The position numbers were made by a program, and so were the translations under genes. Positions 54,768-64,000 of a stretch of DNA of 64,000 nucleotides are shown piece after piece; the first letter of the stretch is position 1; each line of letters starts with the position of its first letter. The stretch lies in assembly GCF_963259705.1 (NCBI RefSeq), contig NC_081842.1, positions 93,796,433-93,860,432 on the forward strand, written 5' to 3'. This stretch comes from Myotis daubentonii (Eukaryota > Chordata > Mammalia > Chiroptera > Vespertilionidae). Under the pieces are notes generated by a model. It saw only the letters and a list, made by a program, of their open reading frames with translations, was not told where the DNA came from and did not search any database.

Positions 54768-56672
54768 TTCCAGCCTTTCTGTTTTATGGAATAGGGATGA
54801 AGGTCATATCTTCTGTATTTACTTCCTGCTGAGGGGGGATGTCAAGAGCACAGGGAAAAGGACTTTGATAGTAGTCAGCTGGCTGGATGAGGGATTGCAG
54901 CAGCATGATTTCCCTAAGAGACTGGTTGGTAAAGACTAAAAACTGGTCCTGTTGAATGGCTTGGGAGGTAAAAGCTGGTCCTGAGGCTGCCACAGCATCA
55001 CTTGTCTGGTTTTGCTGCTTTTCTGAGCCTGGAGCTGAAACGCAACTGAGGCCTAGATGCTATCTTTAGGGAGGAAAAGGTCAGGGGTCTAAGTTGCCTG
55101 ACTAGTTATATGAAAGGGGAGGATAGGTTACCCTGGGGGTGAGGTTCTTGTTTTCCCAGTTTTGCCCCTTGCTAGCATCCAGAGCTTTCTGGCCCAGTGA
55201 GTTTCTATACCTGTGCCTTGCTCTGGGGGTCAAAGGGATGATGAGACCTAGGCACAAAAGGTGGTTATGATGGTGTCTAGGGGTGGTGTTTCCTGGGTAC
55301 AAGTAGGGCTTATAACCTGGTGGAGACAGACTGTTTTATAAATTGTAATATTACTGGGGCAAAAGATGGAAGAACAAGAATTATGATAAGTGGTCTGGTA
55401 GAAGGAAAGAGACATTGGTTTGAAGGGCTGTAGTCTAATATAGAAAAAATGAGGTTTATCCTCAAATCATTTTCTCTTTAGTGTCCTTGGTTTAGGAAAG
55501 ATTGGGTTTCCATATGGCTGAAAACTGCTTGGCATCTGGATTTTTCAGATGGCTGCAAACTTCTGTTTTACTATTTCAGTTTCCCTATTCTGCTTGTCCT
55601 GGCTTATTGGCTTGTGTCATTCATATTACTTCCTTTTAACATTTTTCTCTACAAACTTTCTATAACTTTCACAAACCTTTTTACAACTTTCACATTCTTA
55701 CAACTTTCACAAATATTCTTACTTTAACTCACTTTTTCCTTCAGAATGCATGCAAATACTTTATGCATTCTATTGTCAACTCTTACAAGCCTCAATTTTC
55801 CAATGATAACCAAAAAGTAAACAGCCAGCATTTCTTAGACTGACATTTATGAGCATTCTCACTTTCAAGCAACATACCTTTAACAAAGCACAAGACCTTA
55901 CATTAACAGTTCCAAATCTACTTTATAGATTTTCTGTAATAAAAGCCAACATCAGGTGAACTTAAAACTTATTGAAATATTTAGATATTTATCATGTAAC
56001 CCAGCAATGCCTTAAAGCTTTTAAGTTGCCAAAGAAGATTTTGGAAAATTATGTATAGGCATATAAGGCTGGAGAAGAATCTGAGGTGGGGAGGGAGCAG
56101 GCCCTACAGGCTGTTCTAGGACTGCAATTTCCAGGTCTCCAGCCATTTGTATTTAAAACTGCCACCTTTTTCCTTAGAGATAACATGCTAAGTTTGGGTG
56201 ATAATGAGTTCAGCTTCTGATAGTAGCCAGACTGTTAAGTAAGCATTTGTAGTTTTGTACTAAAGAAAATTGTTCTTTGGGAAAAGGTGTGTGTGTGTGT
56301 GTGTGTGTGTGTGGAGGTGGGGAATGTGAGAAGGCACTGAGGTCAGAACAGTTTTCAGAGCATTAAAGGGGTGAGAATGCTGGCCTTGGGATCTAAAGGC
56401 TCAGTGAGGGGTCCCTTTGCTGTGTCATAGAGGAGCTTTGCAAGAAGACTGACGTTGGGAGCTCAGAGGTGAGAGTACCCAGTGAGCCCAAGAAAGGAGA
56501 GTATTTCTTGTCTAGAGGAGGGGACAGTTATGGAGGAGATAAGGTGTTTACAGTCTAAGGAATGGCGTGGCTTTGTGGGGTGAGAGTGAAGCTGAAGTAG
56601 GTGACTATTGTGTGGGACAACTGGGTTGTATGAGGGGATGCATGGTAGCTTCAGTTGGGCATTGAGGTAGAA

Positions 56673-56870
56673 CTAGAAAAGAGTAGATAAAGGGGTGTCT
56701 AGTAAGATGCAGTGTAGATGTGAGGTGGCTAATGGCTGTGAGACTAATCTGTCAACACCCATAATAGAGACTGAGGAGGGGACAAGGGTCCCAGCGAATT
56801 CAGGGAGGGCAGAATAAGTGGCCCCAGTGTCAATTAAAAAAGAGATAAGCTTACCTACCATCACAATCAT
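56673..56870 (-). pseudogene. Retroviral protease relic
   Basis: A 65-codon open part contains FLIDTGATYSALPEF, the catalytic Asp-Thr-Gly of retroviral aspartic proteases with the gammaretrovirus-type continuation. The remainder (about 120 residues in a normal protease) and the reverse transcriptase are not intact downstream. Confidence 0.85.
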
Positions 56871-57029
56871 TCCCTGAGGCTCTGTCCTGGTGATATAAGT
56901 CTAAGGGGCACTGTTAGGGCCTGTGTAGCTTCAGTCTTCAGAGCCAGTTCCAGGAAGTCTGGGAGCTTCAAACCAAATCGAGAGGGTGGCCTTGCTGGAC
57001 AGGCTAAGGTCCAAACTGGAGGGGCCAGG

Positions 57030-57145
57030 CTGCAGTCTGATTTCCAGTGGCCTTCCCTTCGCACCACGGGCAGGGCACAGGCTGGGGTCTCGGGTTTGAG
57101 AAGGACTTGGATCAGTGTCCTTCCCTGTTGCATTTGAAGCATGGG
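57030..57145 (-). pseudogene. Nucleocapsid relic with two zinc knuckles
   Basis: Two CCHC-type boxes can be read 70 bp apart: the first has CFKCNREGH and is followed directly by a stop codon, with its last Cys lost; the second is split by a frameshift between its CPWC and GHWKSDC halves. Two knuckles, where most gammaretroviruses have one, fit the ERV-F/H side of the class I group. Confidence 0.75.
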
Positions 57146-58013
57146 CTTAGAGAAGGCTTAGCCCCTGACTTACCCTTGGTTGGAGGACCAGCACCTCATT
57201 TGGGGTTCATGAGCGTGGTATCTAGGAGCTGGAAGGCCTCTGAGAGGTGGGAGAGGAAAAAAACTGGGTTTTCACCAGGGCCTTGAGTGATTTCATTAAT
57301 TTTGTCTTAGTTGACCACCTTATGGGAAGCCTTTTTGAGTCTAGCAATAAGACAGATGATCATATGGCTAAAGAGGCGGTGCCCTGGAGAATTGACCTGA
57401 TAGTCTCGTCCGGGGTCAGTTCGGGGGATTATGTCAGTGTCAACCAGGTTGACCACTGAGTCCTGTCTGTGGAGGCCTTGCCATGGTCCTGAGCTGCTAG
57501 TCAGCTGTGCTCCTTCTCCTCTGGGGTGAGAGAGGAGGACAGGAGGACTTAGATGTCCTGCCAGGTCAGGTCACAGGACTGGGTCAGGTACTTAAATTCC
57601 TCAATAGAAAAATACCTGAGATGTCTCTCATTCTGTGCAAGGTCAGACATGGAAAATGGGATGTGTACCCACACAATACCTTTAGTTCCTATTACCTTTC
57701 ACAGGGGTAGAATGGGCATGGGAATAGAAGTGGCTGTTGAGTAAGGTGGTCTTTAGGTGGCCTGAGAGCAAGTGTTAGGTGGGAAAGGCTGTTTTGGAGC
57801 TTGCATTCTTAGATTTGGGCTCTCAGGGGCTGGAGGAGAAGGTGGTTGCTGGTTAGGAGGGTCTAGGTTTTGTGAATCTACTGCAGATGAGGGAGCGCAT
57901 GTGTAAGGGGGTAAAGGTTGGTGGTCTGCTGGGTCAAAAGTAGATTCAGAATCAGAAGTGTTAGAGGTAAGATGTTTTGTGTGAAGGAGAAAGATCTGAT
58001 TGGTAGAACAGAA

Positions 58014-58298
58014 TTAAGAGAGAGGATTGGGCCTGAAGGGTGAAAAAGGCCTGGATGTAGGGATCTTAAACCATTTTCCATTGCAGTGACAGCAATCATC
58101 TAAATTGTGCAGTGTGTTAAAATTAAAAGTGCCATTTTCATGCCATTGAGACTTATTAGCTAGTTTATACTGTGGCCAAACAGTGTTGCAAAATAAAATG
58201 AGGTGGTTGGGCATGATATCCCCCATGAGGGTGCAGAGGGAGTGTCCATGAGAGTGGTCCATGAGAGTGGAAGGGTGAGTGATAGAGCACAAATCCAA
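58014..58298 (-). pseudogene. Retroviral gag relic, matrix part
   Basis: A 94-codon open part contains FCNTVWPQYKL and NGTFNFNTLHNLD, followed by GKWFKIP. This WPxYKL then NGTFN pattern is typical of the matrix domain of gammaretrovirus-related gag proteins. The frame is not continuous with the rest of gag. Confidence 0.8.
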
Positions 58299-58772
58299 AG
58301 GTGACTTTTTAGGTCAGGCATCCCTGCTGCTAAACAAATAACCATGAGAAATGAGGGGTGACCCTCTGGACTGGGTGTCCCCAATCCAGAAGGACCCAAA
58401 GCCAAAAGGCTAAGGAGTCATCTGGCCTAGCGCTAGGACTTTTGAGAAGAGAGACTTTCGAGAAGTCAATGAGACAGAGTGGGCAGAAAACTCAAAATGA
58501 GGGAAATTGTGGAACACCACTCACCTAGAGATGAGTGGCCAGTGTGAGATGGAGGGTCAGTAATGGATAAGGACAGATTCTCCATCCAGCATCCTCCTTG
58601 GTTGGTTCAGGAGGGTCCATAGGGAGGGAGGCCTAATAGAGGCTGGCAATCAAGTCATCCAAGTAGGATTCAGAGGTAAGCCCAGGTCGAGCTGCCACTG
58701 CCTACTGCTCTCTGAGTAGAAAACTCAGGGTGTTCAAAGGCGGAATGATGGCTCCCCATCCCCATGGAACCA

Positions 58773-58790
58773 CCTCAGGTTTTGGCACCA
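58773..58790 (-). promoter_or_regulatory. Primer binding site, tRNA-Phe type
   Basis: The minus strand reads TGGTGCCAAAACCTGAGG two bases after the LTR. It begins with the required TGG and fits the complement of tRNA-Phe 3' end at about 14 of 18 places by my comparison. This would place the provirus near the ERV-F/ERV-H branch. Confidence 0.65.
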
Positions 58791-58792
58791 AA

Positions 58793-59111
58793 GGTTAGGG
58801 TCACCGAAGGAGGAACACAAAGGCCAAAAGGAGTGAGGAATTATGAATTAGGTCATCTGGATACCTGATGAGCTGAGCCGCAAAATGGTGCCCACACCCA
58901 AAGATGGGGAGTCAGAGGTTTCAAAGGACTCTAGGTGGACTTTTTCTGGGCAGATAATTCTCTGTGCAGGTCTGGATTCTGGGAAACTCCGGGGGAGAGA
59001 GATAATGGTCTTAGCGAGTGGCATGTGTTCTAAGTAAGTGGAATGTCCGTTGTGAAGTGGTCAGTTCCCAGGGGAGAGGGTATTGATTTAATTATTGGAT
59101 CAGACCTAACA
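58793..59111 (-). mobile_element. 5' LTR of the provirus
   Basis: On the minus strand it starts TGTTAGGTCTGATCCAATAA and ends GGTGACCCTAACC, where the final base should be A. TGTTAGG and CCTAACA are the inverted LTR tips. 319 bp. Confidence 0.85.
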
Positions 59112-59595
59112 GCGGCCAGGGGATCAGCTTGACAATGCAGTGACCTTGAGGCCAAGCAAACCAGGAGCCATCTTGGGGAGAAGGAGACACGCCAGGTTTC
59201 ACAGCTCAAATTCCAGTTGAACTGGTGGAAGCGCCCAGGCTTGAGTTCAGCCATCAGTGTGGTTCCTCCACAATCCCTGTCCCATCAAACAAGCCATGGA
59301 AGCAGACGTCAACAATCAGAATCGGCAAGGGCAGGATGAAGCTTGAACTTCACTCCGGCTTCCATGGAGGACGTGCGGCCCATGGCAGGCTGTGCCTCAG
59401 CCCCTCAGGCCACCGGCTCTCATTCCTGGTCCCTGATCTTCTGGCCCCACTTCGGTACTGCCCCACCAAGCCCACAGTTGCCCAGAGAAAGCAAAAGGGG
59501 GTTTTCTTGACTATGTTTAATAGTCTCACATTAATGTATTAACTGTACTGAGCCCTTGATTACAATTCAAAATATAAATATAGGTTATGTAAATA
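59112..59595. other. GC-rich stretch of unknown origin
   Basis: About 400 bp of moderately GC-rich DNA between the provirus and the next Helitron. It might be the rest of the Helitron that begins at 53863, but no hairpin-CTAG end is visible. The 105-codon plus frame at 59225-59542 has no motif I know. Confidence 0.45.
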
Positions 59596-61251
59596 TCCTA
59601 TCTAATAAAAGAGAAACATGGTAATTAGCGTACGACGGCTACCCTTCCCATTGGCTAATCAGAGCGATATGCAAATTAACTGCCAGCCAAGATGGCGGCC
59701 GGCAGCCAGGCAGCTTAAACTGAACATGAGGCTTGCTTGCTTCAGTGACAGAGGACTGCAATGTTCCCCACCTGCGTTGCCAGCCTCGGAGCTTGCAGTT
59801 TGAAACATTGTAACAAATATAGAAGCTAAACAAAACCCCAGAAACCAGCTTTCAGCCAGCTGGGATCTCAGAGCTGGAGTTGATACAGAGTTTCGAATAT
59901 AGAACCTAAACAAACCAGATACCTGCTTTCAGCAACTGAGGCCTCAGAGCTGGAGCCAGAGCTATAGCTGGCCCAGAATAAAAAAAAAAAGAAAAAAAGG
60001 AGCAGTTGGGAGCTTCAGTCACCCGCCAGCCTGAAAACAGCCCTCAGCCCCTCACCCAGACTGGCCAGGCACCCCAGTGGGGACCCCCACCCTGATCCAG
60101 GACACCCTTCAGGGCAAACCAGCCAGCCCCCACCCATGCACCAGGCCTCTATTCTATATAGTAAAAGGGTAATATGCCTCCCAGCACCGGGATCAGTGTG
60201 ACAGGGGGCAGTGCCCAAAGCCCCTGATCACCTCACCCTGTGGCTCTGTGTGTGACAGGGGGTGGGGCCACAACCTCCCTATCCGCCCTGCTCTGTTCCT
60301 GACAGGGGAAGGCGCCCCAACCCCCTGAACGGCCCTGCTCTGTGCCTGATAGGGGGGAGATACCCAACCCCTGATCACCCTGCGGCTCTGTGTGTGACAG
60401 GATGTGGCGCCCCAACCCCCCCACCCTACGGGCCCTGCTCTGTGTGTGACGGGGTAGAGCCATAACCTCCCCATTGGCCCTGTCCTGAGTGTGAGAGTGG
60501 CGGTGGCCCAACCCCCTGATCGGCCCTGCTCTGTGGGTGATAGAGGGCGGCACCCCAACCCCCCCTCCTACGGGCCCTGCTCTGTGTGTGACGGGGTAGA
60601 GCCATAACCTCCCCATCGGCCCTGCCCTGAGTGTGACAGTGGCAGTGCCCCAACCCCCTGATCGGCCCTGCTCTGTGGGTGACAGGGGGCGGTGCCCCAA
60701 CTCCCCTATCGGCCCTACTCTGTGAGTGACAGGGGGGAGCTCCACAACCCCCTGATGGGCGCTGCTCTGTGCGTGACAGGGAGGAGCTCCCCAACGCCCT
60801 GATTGACCCTGCTCTGTGCATGACTGGGGGGAGCTCCCCAACCCCCTGATCAGCCCTGCTCTGTGTGTGACAGGGTACAGAGCCCCAACCCCCTTGATGG
60901 GCCCTTCTCTGTGCATGAGAGGGGGTGGCTCTGCAACCACCCCATCGACCCTGCCTTGAGTGTGACAGGGGGCAGTGCCCCAATCCCCCAATCGGCCCTA
61001 CCTTGAGCGTGACTGAGGGTGGCATTGCAACCTCCCAATATGCCCTGCTCTGTGCATGACAGGGGGCGGCGCCCCAACTCCCAAATCAGCCCTGCTCTGA
61101 GCCCGACCTGGGCCTGCCCTCTGCCACCCGGGAGCAGGCCTAAGCCAGCAGGTTGTTATCTCCCGAGGGGTCCCAGACTGCGAGAGGGCACAGGCCGGGC
61201 AGAGGGACCCCCCCTCCCAAGTGCACAAATTTTTGTGCACCGGGCCTCTAG
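59596..61251 (+). mobile_element. Composite non-autonomous Helitron (two units)
   Basis: 5' end A|TCCTATCTAATAAAAGAG, 3' end GTGCACAAATTTTTGTGCAC-CGGGCCTCTAG|T with a perfect hairpin. The inner junction is at 60151-60153 (CAGGCCTCTAT then TCTATATAGTAAAAGGG). It is the same composite as at 16314-17943 and close in sequence over its whole length, so the fused pair moved as one unit. Confidence 0.93.
60280..61095 (+). repeat. 47-48 bp minisatellite in Helitron unit 2
   Basis: Same units as at 17095-17765 (GGCCCTGCTCTGTG, TGACAGGG, CCCCAACCCCCTGAT) in about seventeen copies. It opens minus-strand frames of up to 252 codons with no protein meaning. Confidence 0.92.
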
Positions 61252-61252
61252 T

Positions 61253-61798
61253 TCTATATAATAAAAGCCTAATATGCAAATTGTCCCCTAGGTTTTCGGT
61301 CAACTGGGAGTTCAACCGTTCACTATGACATTCGTTGACCACGAGGGGGTGACATGGAACATGATGGACGTCAGCGACACAGTGCCGGGCACCCATGAGA
61401 AACCTATCCTGCACCCGCATGGCCTTTTCTGGGTGAACTGGGCTACAGCCACCAGGACGACAGGGGCTGGCCGGGATCCCTGTGGGTTTGAGCAGGAGTT
61501 GGTCTGTGAGGAGAGAGTGTGCTGCCCACCTGTCTTCTGTGCGGTGCCATTGGGCAGCCCAGTGGCCTATGCTGCACGCTGGCCCATGGTGTCTGGCCTC
61601 GCTCAAAACATCTCCATGTGGGAACTCGGGTGCTATGACTCAAGCAGAGGGGGCCACGTGGGGGCCTGGAGCCCAGGCGCTGCCCAGGGGTCAGAGGTCA
61701 GCTGGGACCTGCCTTTCCATTCCAGACGCTCGCACTTTGATCTCCGGCCAGGCCTAGGGACTGCACCCATTCATGCATTTCATGCACCAGGCCTCTAG
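61253..61798 (+). mobile_element. Non-autonomous Helitron, third unit of a tandem
   Basis: It starts T|TCTATATAATAAAAGCC one base after the CTAG of the previous unit and ends with the hairpin ATGCATTTCATGCACC-AGGCCTCTAG|T. The 546 bp have a non-repetitive, gene-like GC-rich core. A 157-codon open frame (61325 to the 3' end) with CGFEQELVCEERVCCPP crosses it; I do not recognise a domain. Confidence 0.9.
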
Positions 61799-63574
61799 TT
61801 TTATATAAGGAGTACATAGAATTTAAGCATATGTAAACAGTCTCCCATATCTTTCTTTTACTTTTTTAAACTTCCCACTTTTCTGCTTTCATATAAAATA
61901 TTAAATTGTGCTTAGAGAAGAAAATTACCACCTGAGAATCTATCACTGTAATTGCGGGAGACAGAAAATAATGCATGGAAGTTTGTTTAGTTTTAGTTTG
62001 TGTTCAGATATTTGGTAATGGTTTTATCAGAATGTAAAGTGGAATTCCAAGATCATTTATTTAGTAAGAAGAAATGCCAGACAAATTATTATTTGTCATA
62101 AACAATATATTATGCTTTAAAAAAACTTGTTTCTTGAACCTCTAATTTGAACAATCAATTACATCTCAGTAATGAATAGTTTAAGGGAACAACTGCTAAA
62201 TAGTTCCACCGTGTTGCCATCACTGTAATTTTTCTAATTTATATGGTGTTTTTCTGTAAAAATGTCAGAAAACAGGCTTTTCTATTTCTTTATAATAATT
62301 GCAAGCTGCTTAAGTAGTGTTTAATATAGAGTAACATTAAAACTCTGGTTAACTGCATTATCCTCTTCCTAAAAAAAAAAAATCTTTATACAATCAATTT
62401 ATTTCAGATCCAAAATGCATTAAGTTTTCTAAAATCATATGATTCATTACCACAGGTAATGAAAATCTTCCTATAAAATCCATACAGGTTTTCTCTAGCA
62501 TCTTAAGCATGTGTTATTAACTTCTGTATAATTCAGTGCCTAAGAGCTTGTTAGCCACAATACACACTGACTGCAATTCATTTTTAAATACATTCAATGA
62601 CTCAGCTCATTTTTCTTCTCTAATACAAATTAGACACAGATTATTGGCAATTTCCAGTTATGGTGCTTTGTCAAATCCCTCATTGACTATAATTTGTTAA
62701 ATTTTCACTTTAAATGCAGACAGAATAGGCCTGGAGAAAGTATATTGATGGTTATTTTTCAGAAAGATTATGGGAAAAGTGTAGTTTGCAGAAATGTGGT
62801 GCCATAATACCCCAAATTTTTGTATAGAAATTTCACTTAATTTATTAAATACTAATTTAGAAAAAAGTACTAGGTGTGTGTTATATAACTTTAATTCTAT
62901 TTTAATATTTAAAAAAATATGTTCAATAAAGTAGTCTGTATTTTTAAATATATTTATTTTGGAGAGATATGAATACCCCAAACCTTCCAAAAATAATTTT
63001 TAGCATTACTATGTGATTTGGACTTCAATAACATAATTGTGACCAAATATCTAGACCTTTTTACAATTGGGTCTCCTGACTCAATTTGCATGACAACAGG
63101 TTGGCAGTTTGGGCTCTGACTAGCTCTATGTGACAAACTGCATTCCCTGCATTGTCCCTTTAAGGACAAAACTAGTTTGTACAGTTTTCTTTGCAGAATC
63201 CAAGGGAAAAGGAAGTGCTGACCCATGTCTGTGACACCCTTGCTGACCATGTCTGTGAGCCCAACCTTTGGCCATATCTCCTGGCTCTACCTGCTGACCA
63301 TGAGCCAGAAACTCTAGATGCTCCACAGCTCTCACCAGTCTCCATCCTGCTTGCACACACTTGCAGCCACTTATTGCTCAGTGATTTTATTTACTGTTAT
63401 GCCATATACTTCTTTTTTCCTCTGTTAGTAAATGTTCATAGTTTAGATTAATTTAGCTTTCTAATTATTAAGAAGGGTAATGTTTATGCAACCTATGAAT
63501 GATATTAACCTAATATTTAAAACTTCAATATATTTTACTCCTAAATAATCAACAAAGTTAGAATCACCTCTCAA
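61799..63574. other. AT-rich, mostly unassigned
   Basis: No exon or repeat recognised. The stretch 63090-63360 is less AT-rich and has frames on both strands of 60-98 codons, none with a known motif. Confidence 0.55.
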
Positions 63575-63792
63575 AATGTTTCTATTGATTTTTAGAGAAA
63601 GAGGGAGGGAAAGATAGAAACATCAATGAGAGAATAGAAACATCAATGAGAGAATAATATCACCAATTGGCTGCCTCCTTTCTACTAGGGATTGAGCCCA
63701 CAACCTCAGCATGTGCCCTAACCAGGAACTGAACCAGTAACTTCTTCATCTGTGGGTCGATGCTCAACCACTGAGCCATGCTGGCCAGGCAA
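63575..63792 (-). mobile_element. Ves SINE with an internal duplication
   Basis: Tail TCTATTGATTTTTAGAGAAA, body CAATTGGCTGCCTCCTTTCT, head CTCAACCACTGAGCCATGCT in reverse. The words AGAAACATCAATGAGAGAAT occur twice in a row at 63617-63656. Confidence 0.92.
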
Positions 63793-64000
63793 GAATTATT
63801 ATTAGAAAATAGAATACATTTTAAAATGTTTATTATTTTACTGGATTTATTTTTTATCTCTGCATTCAAATTCTGAGGTGTGTTTTCTTGTTTTGTTTTT
63901 TGGTTTTGTTTTGTTTTCCAATGACACTAATATCTTTCCAGATTATAACATAGTGTTGCAATTTCATTAGTGTAAGAGCATAAAAAAGTCTTAGGTCATC

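Larger units (their letters stand above)
54496..59111 (-). mobile_element. Class I endogenous retrovirus, ERV-F-like, deleted
   Basis: Two LTRs in the same orientation (58793-59111 and about 54496-54767) bound a 4.0-kb internal part, about half the usual length. In 5' to 3' order on the minus strand come the primer binding site, gag relics, a protease relic and 1.9 kb in which I can only suspect pol and env leftovers (the frames at 55102-55302 and 54784-54993 are not identifiable). It is an old, defective provirus. The primer binding site and gag suggest a gammaretrovirus-related group using tRNA-Phe. Confidence 0.85.

Noticed and set aside
57001..57744. Plus-strand frames of 60-80 codons in the provirus region
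   Set aside because: They are antisense to gag relics and contain no known motif.
60233..61025. Minus-strand open frames of 252, 199 and 121 codons
   Set aside because: They run over a 48-bp minisatellite in a Helitron. A unit divisible by three keeps frames open, the protein is a low-complexity repeat and all three frames look alike.
157..63792. tRNA genes suggested by box A and box B motifs at many places
   Set aside because: Each match lies in a Ves or MIR SINE head; none folds into a complete tRNA with an acceptor stem.

Overview
The window looks like intergenic or intronic DNA of a vesper bat (family Vespertilionidae). Three things seen together point there: many tRNA-derived SINEs of the bat Ves type; many non-autonomous Helitrons with 5' TC-CTATATAATAAAAG ends and 3' GTGCAC-hairpin-CGGGCCTCTAG ends (the HeliBat type, a known hallmark of vesper bats among mammals); and a near full-length hAT element with the termini of SPIN, which is documented in Myotis. 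I found no host protein-coding exon, tRNA gene, rRNA gene or CRISPR array. By my own boundaries, recognisable transposable elements make up roughly half of the window. The rest is AT-rich DNA in which I see little.

Layout. 0-13 kb: Ves SINEs, three or four copies of one minus-strand LTR family, a class I LTR with duplicated U3 repeats, a class II solo LTR nested inside a Ves SINE (6-bp target duplication), a Tc1-like element with a broken transposase, and an inverted pair of another LTR family. 13-23 kb: a Helitron district with composite elements in both orientations carrying GC-rich minisatellites (47-48 bp and 34 bp units). 23-26 kb: a deleted mariner-like element, then a complete half-LINE (HAL1-type) with 17-bp target duplications and an uninterrupted 282-codon ORF1. 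26-38 kb: old L1 remnants on the minus strand, a 350-bp polypyrimidine tract, a MIR, Ves SINEs and short Helitrons. 39.2-42.2 kb: the 2,916-bp SPIN-like hAT element with perfect 8-bp target duplications and a decayed transposase. 45-49 kb: a Helitron that seems to carry captured DNA, and a second, longer HAL1-type element with broken ORF1. 50-54 kb: MIR, an LTR and a Helitron with 81-bp repeats. 54.5-59.1 kb: a minus-strand class I endogenous retrovirus remnant with two LTRs, a primer binding site resembling the tRNA-Phe type, gag and protease relics, and most of pol and env gone. 59.6-61.8 kb: three Helitron units head to tail. 61.8-64 kb: AT-rich DNA and a final Ves SINE.

How the parts relate. 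Nothing here forms a host pathway. The biology is a layered record of mobile elements: cis-acting LINE machinery (HAL1 and L1) that supplies or borrows reverse transcriptase, SINEs dependent on it, rolling-circle Helitrons lacking their own Rep/helicase, cut-and-paste elements of three superfamilies (hAT, Tc1, mariner) and retroviruses of at least two classes. The best candidates for closer study are the HAL1 pair, the composite and capture-bearing Helitrons, and the SPIN copy.
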